From Echinarachnius parma (Eukaryota > Echinodermata > Echinoidea > Clypeasteroida > Echinarachniidae), in NCBI GenBank assembly GCA_037951105.1, contig JBAMJV010002917.1:108882-172881 (forward strand): 64,000 bases of DNA. The letters are read 5' to 3'. The position numbers were made by a program, and so were the translations under genes. Positions 23,001 to 30,509 of this stretch are shown here, piece after piece; the first letter of the stretch is position 1, and every line of letters begins with the position of its first letter. Under the pieces are notes generated by a model, which was not told the DNA's origin, made no database searches, and saw only the letters and a program-made list of their open reading frames with translations.

Positions 23001-24010
23001 TGTGCTGGTGTGTCGTCAGGAGGTGCCATAATACAATTTTCACTTTGCATTTATATACAATAAATATGCAAGAGTAGAATGTGCAAGTAAAAAACAGGTG
23101 TAGTGACGTTTAAACAACGTGGGAGCCCACGGGAGGCTGCATTACTCTAATGGTGGGTAATGCAGCCGTTTGAAAGGTAGTCAGTCCTGTTGTATTTATT
23201 AGATGCTTGGTGTTTAACTGATACACAACATCAATCACAATGAATGTTGTTTACTGCACTTTTCTAAATATTACCCTTTCATTTGTTAAATATTTCCCCT
23301 TTACCTTTTCATAATAGGTTCGCAAAATCATCGACAAGAGGAAAATGCGGTACAGCGAGCGGCTGATGAAGGATGACCGGAGTCGGTACGAGCGGGCACC
23401 GTCGGTCAAGGAGTCCGCTTTTGGGCCAGCGCGCATGAGCGCCACTCCCGCAACTGATGACGCAGACTTCCGACCGTGCGGCTGCCAGACTGGCGGGTCG
23501 GCTCTGGTGGGAGACACCAAGGAAGGTTGGGAGGGCACTGCGTTGCTTCACCACGGCAGCTTCATCAAGGTTGGGTGTCTGGGGTTCGTGTTCAGCATCA
23601 CGGAGAGCGCGACGCGGACGAGCCTGCCCCAAAATCAGACTCTGAGCGCTACCGCAACAACCGTTGCAAAATCCTCCACCACCACCACCTGCGCTACTCC
23701 CGCAACCACCACCGCCACTTACACCTCGGTTGTTCCTGCTCCTGCTGCTCCTGCTGCTGCAGCTAATTCTGTTGCTGCAACTGCTGCTAGTTCTGTTGCT
23801 ACAACTGCTGCTAGTTCTGTTGCTTCAACGGCTGCTGTTATGTCAACGGAAAGTAAAAACATTGCAGCCTTCCCCTTAACCTCTGGTATGTCCATGGCAA
23901 TGTCTTCATCGATATCATCATCGGCATCGATGACATCGTCCTTTGTAACTAAGACTGTTCCTCCCCCAACTTTCTCGAGATCGCACTCGACTTCGTCAAT
24001 ACCATTGTGA
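5184..24010 (+). CDS. PHF12: PHF12 (Pf1) orthologue, 3' part, 14 exons
   Basis: PHF12 is a nuclear PHD-finger adaptor that links SIN3/HDAC corepressor and MRG15 to chromatin. Coding join: 5184-5256, 7335-7549, 8048-8349, 9981-10092, 10794-10926, 11340-11498, 12215-12355, 13774-14770, 15495-15623, 17314-17393, 18519-18834, 19551-19633, 21125-21253, 23318-24010. All introns are GT-AG, phases agree, and the join reads 1186 codons plus TGA. Residues from the first full codon: end of PHD1 (1-24), SIN3-interaction helix (about 164-189), PHD2 with all eight Zn ligands C229, C232, C244, C247, H252, C255, C270, H273, MRG15-binding segment (279-331), low-complexity linker (about 390-860), FHA region (about 855-960), conserved tail ending SIPL. 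Vertebrate PHF12 is about 1000 residues, so the linkers here are longer. The exons for the N-terminus and start of PHD1 were not found in the window. Identity rests on remembered family sequence and is strong. Confidence 0.95.
5405..6235. repeat. Degenerate tandem repeat in a PHF12 intron
   Basis: Units start near 5412, 5640, 5920 and 6186 with GCCTCTTTTTGAGAGCAGAA, followed by GGGATTTCAGCTATAAGTAA and TGTGGGGCTGCAA. There are three full units of about 230-280 bp plus a partial one. Non-coding. Confidence 0.85.
6634..7114. mobile_element. hAT-type MITE, 481 bp, 8-bp target duplication
   Basis: Perfect 10-bp ends TAGGCTTGGG/CCCAAGCCTA are flanked by CTTGTAAT at 6626-6633 and 7115-7122. The interior is rich in GATTCCGGTTC/GGAATCGG-like motifs. 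No coding capacity. Confidence 0.88.
7335..7549 (+). CDS. PHF12: PHF12 exon: charged linker after PHD1
   Basis: This exon is open throughout (begins [15 protein letters not shown]) and rich in Arg, Lys and Glu, probably helical. The acceptor is TTTCTAG and the donor is AA|GTAAGA in phase 2. It has no clear counterpart in vertebrate PHF12; it is accepted because both junction phases fit the neighbouring exons. Confidence 0.8.
7571..7785. mobile_element. TTAA MITE family 2, copy 1
   Basis: Flanked by TTAA (7567-7570 and 7786-7789) with ends AGGGATATAGTAA and TTACTAGATCCCT. TTAA duplication is typical of piggyBac-type transposition. A related interior is shared with 22548-22896, 46052-46381 and 57977-58342. 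Confidence 0.8.
8048..8349 (+). CDS. PHF12: PHF12 exon: acidic linker and SIN3-interaction helix
   Basis: An acidic Glu/Asp/Lys stretch is followed by [20 protein letters not shown], matching the amphipathic Pf1 SID1 helix that binds the SIN3 PAH2 domain (vertebrate form [20 protein letters not shown]). The exon ends CCAG|GTAAAA in phase 1. Two decayed copies of its 3' end lie in the following intron. Confidence 0.92.
8447..8556 (+). pseudogene. Dead tandem copy 1 of the PHF12 SID exon end
   Basis: The end of exon 8048-8349 plus its donor (GTAAAATG) and flanking intron is repeated about 200 bp downstream. It is highly similar, but a one-base loss near 8481 breaks the frame and no acceptor precedes it. 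Confidence 0.85.
8714..8818 (+). pseudogene. Dead tandem copy 2 of the PHF12 SID exon end
   Basis: This is a more diverged copy of the same segment (CCTATAAAGGCAGCGGCCAT, ending CTTCCAGGTAAA). The original frame contains stops. With copy 1 it forms a three-unit tandem array including the live exon. Confidence 0.75.
8839..8990. repeat. GGCAAGT-rich dispersed element, truncated copy
   Basis: CTCCACACTAACTTTTTTCT then GCCCGTTTGGGCAAGT, matching elements near 17417-17682, 20090-20340 and 32515-32790. Full copies end in a GTCGAGCCCTG-type terminus. Class uncertain, probably a DNA transposon remnant. Confidence 0.6.
9130..9222 (+). pseudogene. Truncated copy of the PHF12 TIRRKRKEE exon
   Basis: The acceptor CTGCAG and about 90 bases match exon 9981-10092 closely and stay in frame. 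The 3' part with the CFTCNK codons and donor is missing, and a mariner-type fold-back element starts about 27 bases downstream. Confidence 0.85.
9249..9888. mobile_element. Mariner-type fold-back MITE with 300-bp arms
   Basis: TA dinucleotides flank ends CAGGGTGGCCCAGAAAGAAT and its complement. Arms 9249-9550 and 9585-9888 are almost perfect inverted repeats around a 34-base loop. The transcript inside PHF12 pre-mRNA would form a long hairpin. Confidence 0.9.
9981..10092 (+). CDS. PHF12: PHF12 exon: basic linker into PHD finger 2
   Basis: It encodes [17 protein letters not shown] and then [13 protein letters not shown], giving the first two Cys ligands of PHD2. A TTTTCTGTCACCAG acceptor and AA|GTAAGT donor flank it. 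A second copy at 9130-9219 has lost its 3' half. Confidence 0.94.
10118..10340. repeat. MITE remnant of the AAACCTGTCTATAGTGGCCA family
   Basis: CATCAAACCTGTCTTAGTGG occurs twice (about 10129 and 10198), followed by CTTGTCTATAGTGGCCACTT and a mirrored end near 10320. Related copies lie at 17725-18170 and 41405-41605. Confidence 0.6.
10794..10926 (+). CDS. PHF12: PHF12 exon: PHD finger 2 core
   Basis: It reads [20 protein letters not shown] and then CLNPP...GRWMCPNH, supplying Cys, Cys, His, Cys, Cys and His ligands of a C4HC3 PHD finger; it is almost identical to vertebrate PHF12 PHD2. The donor ATG|GTAAGA lies ten bases before a long TGATGG/TGATGA repeat. Confidence 0.96.
10937..11088. repeat. 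TGATGA/TGATGG microsatellite next to a splice donor
   Basis: About 150 bp of TGA TGA units with a central GGTGAT subarray, starting ten bases after the PHD2 exon donor. Read-through would encode poly-Met/Val, but this is intronic repeat. Confidence 0.95.
11205..11276 (+). pseudogene. Partial copy of the PHF12 MRG15-binding exon
   Basis: GCCCAGTTTCAG is fused directly to the GCAGGCTCGACCAGCA part of exon 11340-11498, so the middle of the exon is missing. Flanking intron (AGCTCATGATTT...CATACCTT) is duplicated with it. No usable donor follows. Confidence 0.8.
11340..11498 (+). CDS. PHF12: PHF12 exon: MRG15-binding segment
   Basis: The 53 codons include [20 protein letters not shown] and KFLNKIHR, aligning with the Pf1 region that binds the MRG domain of MORF4L1 (vertebrate [20 protein letters not shown]). 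Phase 0 at both ends. A decayed partial copy lies just upstream at about 11205-11276. Confidence 0.92.
12215..12355 (+). CDS. PHF12: PHF12 exon: VPxAIKSxY segment
   Basis: It encodes [20 protein letters not shown], matching the vertebrate PHF12 segment VPDAIKSQYQFPPPLIAP, then an acidic end AQEEQEE. Acceptor CATGCAG, donor GAG|GTGAGT, phase 0 at both ends (47 codons). Confidence 0.92.
12601..13563 (+). mobile_element. Helitron-like non-autonomous element, copy 1
   Basis: Starts TTATGCCTCCGCC with a 5' hairpin (ATGCCTCCG...CGGAGGCAT). The interior has repeats of about 150 bp (AACCGGTTGACGGATCAATT, AGGTCAAAGGTCAAGGTCAC). It ends with the 20-bp palindrome TTCGACTGCGCGCAGTCGAA at 13533-13552, seven bases before CTAG. 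A 3' hairpin followed by CTRR and no target duplication fits the Helitron/Helentron group. No helicase. Confidence 0.7.
12638..12725. repeat. CCGT/CGTA tetranucleotide tract in the Helitron-like element
   Basis: Runs of CCGT and ACGT (CCGTCCGTACGTACGT) about 85 bp long; the second element copy has a much shorter tract (21464-21490). Confidence 0.9.
13774..14770 (+). CDS. PHF12: PHF12 exon: long Ser/Thr/His-rich linker
   Basis: The exon begins [20 protein letters not shown], equivalent to vertebrate [20 protein letters not shown]. It continues as about 300 residues of low-complexity Ser, Thr, Asn and His sequence, including a His/Gln run near 14280-14310. Likely disordered. Ends in phase 1. 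Confidence 0.93.
14897..15131. mobile_element. hAT-type MITE, 235 bp, 8-bp target duplication
   Basis: Ends TAAGGCTGTAGT and ACTACAGCAATA; GTTACATA occurs at 14889-14896 and 15132-15139. The inner arms repeat CGGTTAACCG-type motifs. The terminal sequence relates it to 843-1549. A one-ended relative (TTAGTGCTGTATTCAAACGG) lies near 15920-16040. Confidence 0.8.
15495..15623 (+). CDS. PHF12: PHF12 exon: disordered linker
   Basis: This is a small Ser/Thr/Asn-rich exon ([19 protein letters not shown]...), phase 1 to phase 1, with a GTAACAG acceptor and CAG|GTAAGG donor. It is supported by phase compatibility and position rather than by homology. Confidence 0.82.
16289..16645 (-). mobile_element. 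LINE ORF2 C-terminal fragment
   Basis: On the minus strand a frame reads [20 protein letters not shown] and [19 protein letters not shown], then LTWLRNLDL. This is the Cys/His-containing C-terminal motif found after reverse transcriptase in several marine-invertebrate LINE families. Only the 3' end of ORF2 is present, so it is 5'-truncated and inactive. Confidence 0.85.
16680..17310 (+). mobile_element. SINE remnant split by a TTAA MITE
   Basis: Left part about 16680-16777 (CGTGGGTACGATTCCCAACT, CCTTCAGCAAGACACTT). Right part about 17180-17225 (CAACCCAGGTGTAGTAATAG). In the SINE at 19735-20050 the matching parts are adjacent, so the MITE at 16782-17175 inserted into this SINE. Confidence 0.6.
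16782..17175. mobile_element. TTAA MITE family 1, copy A
   Basis: TTAA at 16778-16781 and 17176-17179; ends AGGGGACCACCAGGCAAAGA and GGTGGTGGTACCCT. Same family as 37027-37486 and 53766-54157, in opposite orientation. Non-coding, piggyBac-type by its target site. Confidence 0.85.
17314..17393 (+). CDS. PHF12: PHF12 exon: LDEKLVQxLAxQRxxQL segment
   Basis: It encodes [20 protein letters not shown], matching the conserved vertebrate PHF12 helix [20 protein letters not shown]. Acceptor TTGATTAG, donor AAG|GTACGT, phase 1 to 0. Confidence 0.93.
17417..17682. repeat. GGCAAGT-rich dispersed element
   Basis: CCTCCACACTAACTTTTTTT to GGGCAAGTGCTAGAGTCGAG. It repeats ACTTGCCC/GGGCAAGT motifs internally. 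Sister copies at 8839, 20090 and 32515. Confidence 0.65.
17725..18172. mobile_element. AAACCTGTC MITE with another inserted element
   Basis: Left end CAAACCTGTCTTAGTGGCAT; right end GTGGTCCCATGTACAGGTTT. Within it, about 17777-18096, lies sequence bounded by GCGAAAAAA and TTTTTTCGC with repeated TTTCGGGGGCTACTTTT motifs, apparently a nested element. Confidence 0.6.
18519..18834 (+). CDS. PHF12: PHF12 exon: Thr/Ala linker and first FHA strands
   Basis: After a Thr/Ser/Gly-rich linker the exon ends [31 protein letters not shown], the start of the PHF12 FHA region (vertebrate VQARAVFYPL...MCYRTLYIGTG). Donor ACAG|GTGTGA in phase 1. Confidence 0.94.
19551..19633 (+). CDS. PHF12: PHF12 exon: FHA domain core
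   Basis: It encodes [20 protein letters not shown] then ACVFYDE, near-identical to vertebrate PHF12 ([20 protein letters not shown]). Acceptor ATCTACAG, donor GAG|GTAAGC, phase 1 to 0. Confidence 0.95.
19735..20050 (+). mobile_element. tRNA-derived SINE with LINE-like tail
   Basis: The head has A-box-like TGGCAAGATTGGTAGAGCG and B-box-like GAGTTTGAACCC. The core is CCACCCAGGTGTATAAATGG GTACC. The tail TTGTAAAGCGCTTAGAGATG...GCGCTATATAAAT resembles the 3' end of L2/CR1-like LINEs such as the one at 40035. Not a functional tRNA gene. Confidence 0.75.
20090..20340. repeat. GGCAAGT-rich dispersed element
   Basis: CTCCCTCCACACTTTTTTCC to GGGCAACAGGGCAAGTGCCC. Adjacent 20401-20540 (CAGGGCTCTCCCTAAAACTT, GGTGGTCAAA) may be a related but diverged element. 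Confidence 0.6.
20647..20735 (+). pseudogene. Dead FHA-exon copy 1
   Basis: Preceded by CACCAG, it aligns with exon 21125-21253 (CTACTAAACTACAATGTACA, GTCTACTCATGTGATTTCT) but carries stops and lacks the 3' end. It is the first of a series spaced about 146-170 bp. Confidence 0.8.
20793..20890 (+). pseudogene. Dead FHA-exon copy 2
   Basis: It reads ACAACAATGTAATTTGAGCT and so on, parallel to the live exon but with an early in-frame stop (TAA) and loss of the 3' third and donor. The upstream CCAG acceptor is retained. Confidence 0.82.
20963..21055 (+). pseudogene. Dead FHA-exon copy 3
   Basis: This is the copy closest to the live exon (TTATTTGAGCTTCTAAACTA, AGTGAACATGGTACTAGTGT). Its acceptor is degenerate (TTGAAG), it carries a TAG within the CAGAAATC segment, and it has no donor. 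Confidence 0.84.
21125..21253 (+). CDS. PHF12: PHF12 exon: FHA domain second half
   Basis: It encodes [27 protein letters not shown], matching vertebrate [20 protein letters not shown]. Of four tandem copies of this exon in the region, only this one keeps an open frame, acceptor and donor (AAC|GTAAGT). Confidence 0.95.
21416..22327 (+). mobile_element. Helitron-like non-autonomous element, copy 2
   Basis: Same structure as 12601-13563: 5' hairpin, internal repeats, 3' palindrome TTCGATTGCGCGCAATCGAA at 22297-22316, then CTAG at 22324-22327. It is inserted into a GTTT microsatellite, with GTTT units on both sides and no obvious target duplication. Lies in a PHF12 intron. Confidence 0.72.
22548..22896. 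mobile_element. TTAA MITE family 2, copy 2
   Basis: TTAA at 22544-22547 and 22897-22900; ends AGGGACTTAGTAACATTGTC and AAGTTACTAGATCCCT. The interior CACTTTGCTTTTTCGCTCAT is shared with copies 3 and 4. Confidence 0.85.
23318..24010 (+). CDS. PHF12: PHF12 last exon with conserved C-terminus
   Basis: It encodes basic [10 protein letters not shown], then [20 protein letters not shown] and FVFSITE, nearly identical to vertebrate PHF12. An Ala/Thr/Ser-rich stretch and the tail STSSIPL-stop follow (vertebrate NSVP). A decayed partial copy lies downstream at about 24100-24730. Confidence 0.95.
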   Translation, partial: VRKIIDKRKMRYSERLMKDDRSRYERAPSVKESAFGPARMSATPATDDADFRPCGCQTGGSALVGDTKEGWEGTALLHHGSFIKVGCLGFVFSITESATRTSLPQNQTLSATATTVAKSSTTTTCATPATTTATYTSVVPAPAAPAAAANSVAATAASSVATTAASSVASTAAVMSTESKNIAAFPLTSGMSMAMSSSISSSASMTSSFVTKTVPPPTFSRSHSTSSIPL

Positions 24011-24099
24011 ACGATCAGATTTGTTTTCCTCTTGGGAGAGATGACTACAAAATAATAATTTGTAATTTAGAAATTAGTTATACTATTTTGCTTTCAATT

Positions 24100-24730
24100 G
24101 ATGAATTGTTTGGGGACCTACACTTCGTGATTCCTGATGTTTTGGATGTGTTTGAGGTTGTACCAAAGTTGTCAAATTGCCATGATCCAAATTGCGATGG
24201 GTTGTCTAGAATTGTATTCAGCATCATGGAGGTTGCAAGGCGAACAAGACTCGCGCAGCGTTGAGCTTGGAGCAGTGCTGCGTAAAGAGTTGCAATTAAA
24301 CGCAAGTCTGAAAATGCGTTAAAATGTGCAATTCTGATTGGCTCAAGTGCGCATGTCTTCTGACTTGCGATCAAGCGCAACTTTGTGATACATCGCAACT
24401 CTTTATGCAACACCCCACTGGCCCCTAAAATGTAGTTTGGATTCTTCCATTAGACACGTAGCGCCATCTTGACAACGCCTTGTGCACAGTGTGTAAAGGA
24501 TCGGTGTTATGCAGTGCGCACAAGCTACCCTAGTTCAAAATGGCGAACCCCGGTGTAGGATCTTTAACCTAAATCAACTGTGCTACTCCATCGACCACCT
24601 CCACTCTTACCTTTGTCGTCTATGTATCAACTGTTGTAACTTCTGCTGAAGCCACTACTGTTGCTACAGCCATAATATCAATGGAAGGAAACAAAATTTG
24701 CAGCTAATGCCACCTCAATCCCTTCAAATT
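24100..24730 (+). pseudogene. Decayed, interrupted copy of the PHF12 last exon
   Basis: 24165-24260 resembles the segment encoding [18 protein letters not shown] (GTATTCAGCATCATGGAGG, CGAACAAGACT). 24575-24730 resembles the Thr/Ala-rich segment and ATGTCAACGGAAAGTAAAAA region. Between them lie a small inverted-repeat element (about 24275-24413) and unmatched sequence. It lies in the likely 3' UTR. Confidence 0.6.
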
Positions 24731-26311
24731 GGCCTGTGCTGTTGGCATGCAGAATGCAGTTGTTTTTGTAATTATAGATAACCAGGCTTGTACTAACAAT
24801 TATTTCAGTACGGTTTCATATCTGATAATACATACCTATATGTAGGCCCAGTCGGGCAAGTAAAAACAATAATTTTTTAACAATTACAGTGGAATTTCTG
24901 TTCAATAACATTTGGTGGCCAGAAACTAATATTTAGTGCCCCCGTGCTAGCCGACCTTTGCTAATTTCGAGCAGTGTCATAGCTTTGATTTCCAAATAGT
25001 CTTATTTGCTCCATAGTAGTACCAATATGAATCCAATTTGCCAGTAGTGCCTTGTGTTGTAGAAAATATTTAATTTTGTTCAGAGTGTTGTCTTTACGTT
25101 ACGTATATAATTAAATCAAGTTTGCTGGAATCCTTGCATTTATTTTTAGTTCATTGCTTTCTACCTCACCTTTTGTTTAATAAGCACAACTTAATGGCTG
25201 TATTCATTCATCCTCTAAATGAAATCAACTTGGATTAATGCCCATCAAGTACCCTATATCAAAGCACAATATGGAGGTGTTGAGGCACGATCGGATAAGT
25301 GCTTGACTTGGCATTTAGTGTTTCATCTACATCAGTGTGATTGAGAATTACCATTAATTTTAATCACCTCTTCGCAGAATTTGAAAGGGGATATGATTTG
25401 AGACATTGTTCGAAAGCAGGGTATACTATTTATTTACAGTTTAAATTGGAATTTGATCCTTAATATGTAAGTAAGGTCAAGGGAGATGATTGAGGAACAA
25501 GTTTCAAAAGAGGCAAAATATGTTGCAAAAAAAGAAAAAGAAACGTTGGGAGTAAGAACACACTTCTGCTCACATGCAACGGAACTGGGCAACATGTTGA
25601 AACTGTGTATAATTATAATTAGGGCATTTTGGCTCGATGGGTAGAGCACGGGTCTAGCAATTCGGAATGTCTCCGATTCGATTCCTGGTGAACCACAATT
25701 TTCTTTGCTCATTTATCATTTATAGTATAGTAAAATCTGAATGTTCCGGCTAAGTACACTCCATCCACAGTTGCCTCTCACGACCCAGGTGAAGTACATG
25801 GGTATGTGGCAGGATTTTATGCCTGGAAATGCTTGATTATACACCTCGACTCATACTAGCGTAATATGGAATAATACAATACTTTGAAACCTAGTATTAT
25901 GTGCTGTATAAATGTTATCTATTATTGATACCTCCCCTCCCCCTCCATAAATAGTATGTCCTATCACCGATCCTAAAATTATAAACTTTGTTTTCTTCCT
26001 GCTATTCAAAGCTGCAGTAGTTTTTGTAATTCTTAATACAAATTTGCTTATTTTTTTTTGTATAACATTAGCAGTGTTCCTACAGCTAAATAGACATATG
26101 CATTTAAAGAGAATTTGGTAGTAAGAATCAATGTTTTCTTAACATATAAAGTTTATTATATTTTTGAGGTTTATTTCCTTTTTTCCTTTTTTCATTCCTG
26201 AAATTGTAAATGTGTACAAAATTGTATAGATAATGCAGTGATATTTTTTTTTTCCAACACTGGCCGACGATGATTGTGTGAATTTATCTTATTCATTTAT
26301 AAAATTACAAG
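24731..26311. other. PHF12 3' UTR and intergenic sequence
   Basis: Apart from the SINE at 25615-25935 I see no gene. Long AT-rich stretches could contain the PHF12 polyadenylation site, but I cannot fix it. Confidence 0.4.
25615..25935 (+). mobile_element. tRNA-derived SINE
   Basis: Head GGCTCGATGGGTAGAGCACG and B-box-like GATTCGATTCC; core GACCCAGGTGAAGTACATGG; tail TGTGCTGTATAAATGTTATC. Same architecture as 19735-20050. Rejected as a tRNA because the cloverleaf is incomplete and a long SINE body follows. Confidence 0.7.
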
Positions 26312-29271
26312 TATTACGAGAATGATTGTACAATAATGTTTTATGTACAACGAGAAATTAACTTTTGCATTCTCTTGTGACAATAATGATTTGTAAAGTT
26401 GAGAAGAGTTGTATGGTCGAAGAGAGTAAAAACTTGAACAACATGCATTATTATTCAAACATCACAAGATTTGTATGGTTTTTCTCTTTTCTAAATGATG
26501 TGTAGGTACATTATTTGTGTGTGTGTGTGCGCAAATGTCTGTGTTGCGTATGTGCATGTTTGTTCTGCGTGTGTTTATGTGCATGTTTTGATTGCCATAC
26601 ACTATAGTCTTACCTTTTTTGTCAGTGGCCCGGTCGGGACGGAGCCCCGCGATTATATCTATCAAAAGTCCAAATATCTAAACTACGGTCTATACCAACA
26701 CATGAAAACAAAATGGGCATTAGAGGAGGGGGGGGGGGGGGGGGGGGGCGGAGCCCCGCGATTATATCTATCTAAAGCCTAAATATCTAAACTACGAGTT
26801 ATATACCAAGAAAGGAAAACAAAACGAGCATTAGAGGAAGGGGGGGGGGGGGGGGGGGAGGGGGACGGAGCCCCGCGATTGTAGCTATTTAAAGCCCAAA
26901 TATCTAAACTACGAGCTATACCAAGAAAGTAAAATAAAACGGGCATTAGAGGATTGGGGGGGGGGGGGGGGGGGACGGAGCCCCGCGATTGTAGCTATCT
27001 AAAGCCCAAATATCTAAAATACGATCTATAACAAGAAAGGAAAACAAAATGGGCATTAGAGGATTGGAGGAGGGGGGGGGGGGGGGGGGGGCGGAGCCCC
27101 GCGATTATAGCTATCAAAAGCCCAAATATCTAAACTACGGTCTATACCAACAAAGGAAAACAAAATGGGCATTAGAGGAGGGGGGGGGGGGGGGGGCGGA
27201 GCCCCGCGATTATATCTATCTAAAGCCCAAATATCTAAACTACGGTATATACCAACAAAGGAAAACGAAACGGGCATTAGAGGATTGGGCGGGGGGGGGG
27301 GGGGGGGGGGGGGGCACGAGTATGACTAAATAATAGTGTAGTTATTTGTTGTCAAAGTGTAGGGACCCATTGGAAAGCAGGAGAGCAAAGCTTGTGAATT
27401 ATGTATCCCGCAAATTATTCAGTTAAAAAGATAAAAAGAAGCTGGATAAATCCTACCCACGCCACAAGCTGGGGGCTAGGGGGCTGAGGGCCCCATCGAG
27501 AGTGTTGAAAATGGCCATATTCGGGCAAAATACACCTCAAAATGCTCAAATTCGGGCATAACATGTAATTTGTTGGGATAATCTTATCCATCATATTTGG
27601 GCAAGCTTACGTCATATTAGGGCAAACCTGTGTCATATTAGGGCAAACCTGTGTCATATTAGGGCAAACCTGTGTCATATTCGAGCAATTATGTATTTAT
27701 TTATTCTTCAGGGTAGGTTGTTCAGTTAACAACATTATTTACAACGGCGCGCCTTGTAATCTCATGTCATTCGTGCAAAAATCGTCTTTTTGGAAGCACC
27801 TTTTTAAATTTTTTGTTTTATTGTTAGGTGAAAAACGGGAAAGATGGTTTTCGGACAACAGACCTCAAACCCCCGGCGAACAAAAATAATGTGCCCGCGC
27901 ACGCTCATGTTCATGAATCCTTGCCATTTCAATCAGAGCACATTACAATTGTGTGAAGCTGCACAGTCTTGGTGAACGGCTTTATTTCCATGGAGACATG
28001 ATGCTCATAATGATGTAGGCACCATCCTGTATTTTGTTTCTATGTTTTTATAGGGAATCATTTCCCATAGTTACTTCATTATATACCGCACTGATTATCC
28101 AACATGACTTTTGTTACAACGGCGCAGATCACAGGATTCCGTAATATAACGGTTATATTGATCACTGATTGATTTCAGCCCAGCCCGCTTTTCAAAATAT
28201 GAATTTTCAAATGTATTAACATTTGTAGAGCAGCAGCAGCAGCTTATATGAGTGTGGTCCATAATTCATTTGAAACTATTTCATTTTTTTAAATCCATCA
28301 TCGTCCCGTACCGCTTTTAATTATAAAGTTATGCAAACGCTGAATATTTGGTAGGTTAAAGTCATATCGGATGAAGTATGCATTCTGTTTAAATTGCATG
28401 TACATGTAATATAACCTTCATCTGACATTCAAATATGAGTTTGAGTTGTCTCATCTTCCAATACCTTTCTGATTTTTCATAACAAACTTTAGTGATTTTT
28501 TTACGTTCGTCAGTGTCAAAAAGTATCTAAATCTAAGTGTCCTGTGTAGATTTATGCATTTCTATCTGCGTGAAATGTGTCGTTGCTCGAACTTCCGATT
28601 TTCAGAGTATTTCACACATTTTTAATAGAATGATATCATTTACGTTTCGCAAACAAAAAATGTGGTTCAGAGGGTTCTACTTTACGCAAAAAAATGGTTC
28701 ACTATGTTCTACTTTTCGCAAATATGTGGTTCAGAATGTTATACTTTTCGCATAAATGTAATTATGTATATTCATTCATGTAGGTGTTCCGACTTACATT
28801 ATAATGATTACGATCTACAACATATATTAGAAATATTAGTAATGTACTGTATTAAGGACCACTCGTTAGCTTTAATGAGACGGTCGTTGTAACAGTAACG
28901 GATATGAGGTGTGGGGAAGGGAGGGAGGTATGGGGAAGTCTGCCCCCACCCCCGGACAGCTTTGTAAATGCAGTGAAAACTGTCTATAAACTTAAAGACC
29001 ACCCAAACGATACAAAAAAAACAGAGATATACAGGTTCATTTACATAGAAGCTGCTTCCTATAATGAGTCACGTGGTCTTTATCGATCATGTAAAGTGCG
29101 CCAGGTAAAGAGCTAGGAACGAACGAGATCAACCTAATACCACGATTACTATAGTTGGCTGTGAATGCCTACCCCGTGAGCGTCGAAGACCGACCGAGGT
29201 ATTCAATCTTGGATTTTAGACAATTAGTGCAGTGAATTTCTACCCCGAGAGCTTCGAGGTTTTCCCTCTTA
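26312..29271 (+). repeat. Segmental duplication, unit 1
   Basis: Near-identical, in direct orientation, to 32198-37763. Begins TATTACGAGAATGATTGTAC and ends GAGGTTTTCCCTCTTA. It includes the poly-G minisatellite, a long non-coding stretch (27315-28900) and the final 190 bp upstream of the GPCR region. Confidence 0.9.
26636..27315. repeat. Minisatellite with poly-G tracts, locus 1
   Basis: Six units of about 105-115 bp start near 26638, 26747, 26863, 26973, 27089 and 27195 (CGGAGCCCCGCGATTATA, CCCAAATATCTAAACTACGA, GGGCATTAGAGGA). Each ends in an uninterrupted G tract, some over 15 bases. Strong G-quadruplex potential. Confidence 0.95.
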
Positions 29272-29547
29272 CAGTATTACTTCTCCGGTATAGTACACAG
29301 ACCGTGACAGACTCTGTCTGCTGCCTTTACCTACGTCTATATATACGCTCTCTCCTCCTGAAATTTAAATTGAATCTAAGCAACTGGACTTAATATTTGT
29401 CTCCTCTTGTCGGTCACCTTCTAGGCTAGGCGATATTTCCTCGATCCCCTCACTCCGCGGTGTCGATGAATTCACAGAGCTCTTATTCTCGCCCCAGATA
29501 TGAAATCACTGCTCAACATCAGTTTGATATGGGATGTTGATGATGCC

Positions 29548-29956
29548 TGCCTTCGTGTCTCGTTTGCAGACATTCTCGAATCGAATTTGATGCAAATTAT
29601 TTATTCATCTTATCGAAGTTAAATAGTACAGATGATAACTGACTGAAATTGACTGCCGGGAAGGACTCGCTCGTGAAGCTCAGCCATGTAGGTGCGATCT
29701 TCCGCCGATTAACAACCGGCTTCATCGGTCAACCTTTGATGGGGGAAAACTGCCTACCTTTTTGTCTTGTTTGCAGAACTTCTTGAATGTATCAACGAAG
29801 GAGAATTAGTTTGTGCAAATGAATCATTCTTAAAGTCGAAGTAGAATAGTACACATGAGGCGATAAACTGGCACGACTGGAAGATGATTGTATAGAATTG
29901 TGTAAGTTTGCCGTTTCGCCGATTTACAACCCGATTCACATGGCAACCCTTCAATG
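29548..29956 (+). repeat. Two-copy degenerate repeat upstream of GPCR 1
   Basis: About 29548-29741 and 29755-29956 share TTTGCAGA(A/C)(A/C)TTCT(T/C)GAAT, TAGTACA(G/C)ATGA and CGCCGATT(A/T)ACAACC. Diverged tandem duplication of about 200 bp; possibly regulatory because it sits 550-950 bp before the gene. Confidence 0.6.
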
Positions 29957-30509
29957 GGGTAGACCGGTCCGTAGAAGGAGGAGGAGAAGATGATTATTCA
30001 GTAGGTTTTTAAGACAGTTGCAAGCTCCAACAAATTATCCTTTCGAATTTGACCATCCTGTATGCTAGCTACTAGCCAGAAATCACCAACTCTAAATGTT
30101 TTCTCTTTATGTCGAATCACCCCGGACATGCCGGACGTCCAGTGGAGCCAGTAGGAGTCTCAATGGAACAAAGGTCGGAACAGAGAATGCTTTTCAGTTC
30201 GGTATAGCTAGCTAGCTGCGTGACTAGCCAGTGCAAGCGTATTCGTTGGTAAACACAATTGAACACAGTCTTACCCTGAAGGCCGATCTGCTGATATTGC
30301 CTGGGTTTCCTGGTTATTTAAACAGGATCACTTCATCAGGTGATGCTCACGGATTTCACGGATCAGGACAATTGAACGCAAATTAGTACCCTAAACGTCC
30401 AAGTGGGAAACTACCCCTATACACAAAATAATCTTCATCTTTGCATCAATGATAATATATTATCCATGATATTCAATCTACAGTATCATACAGAATATAT
30501 AAAATCATA

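Noticed and set aside
25622-25695. tRNA gene
   Set aside because: tRNA-like head of a SINE with the same body as 19735-20050.
26636-27315. CRISPR-like array
   Set aside because: Units are about 110 bp and similar throughout, with no unique spacers; the genome is metazoan. It is a minisatellite.
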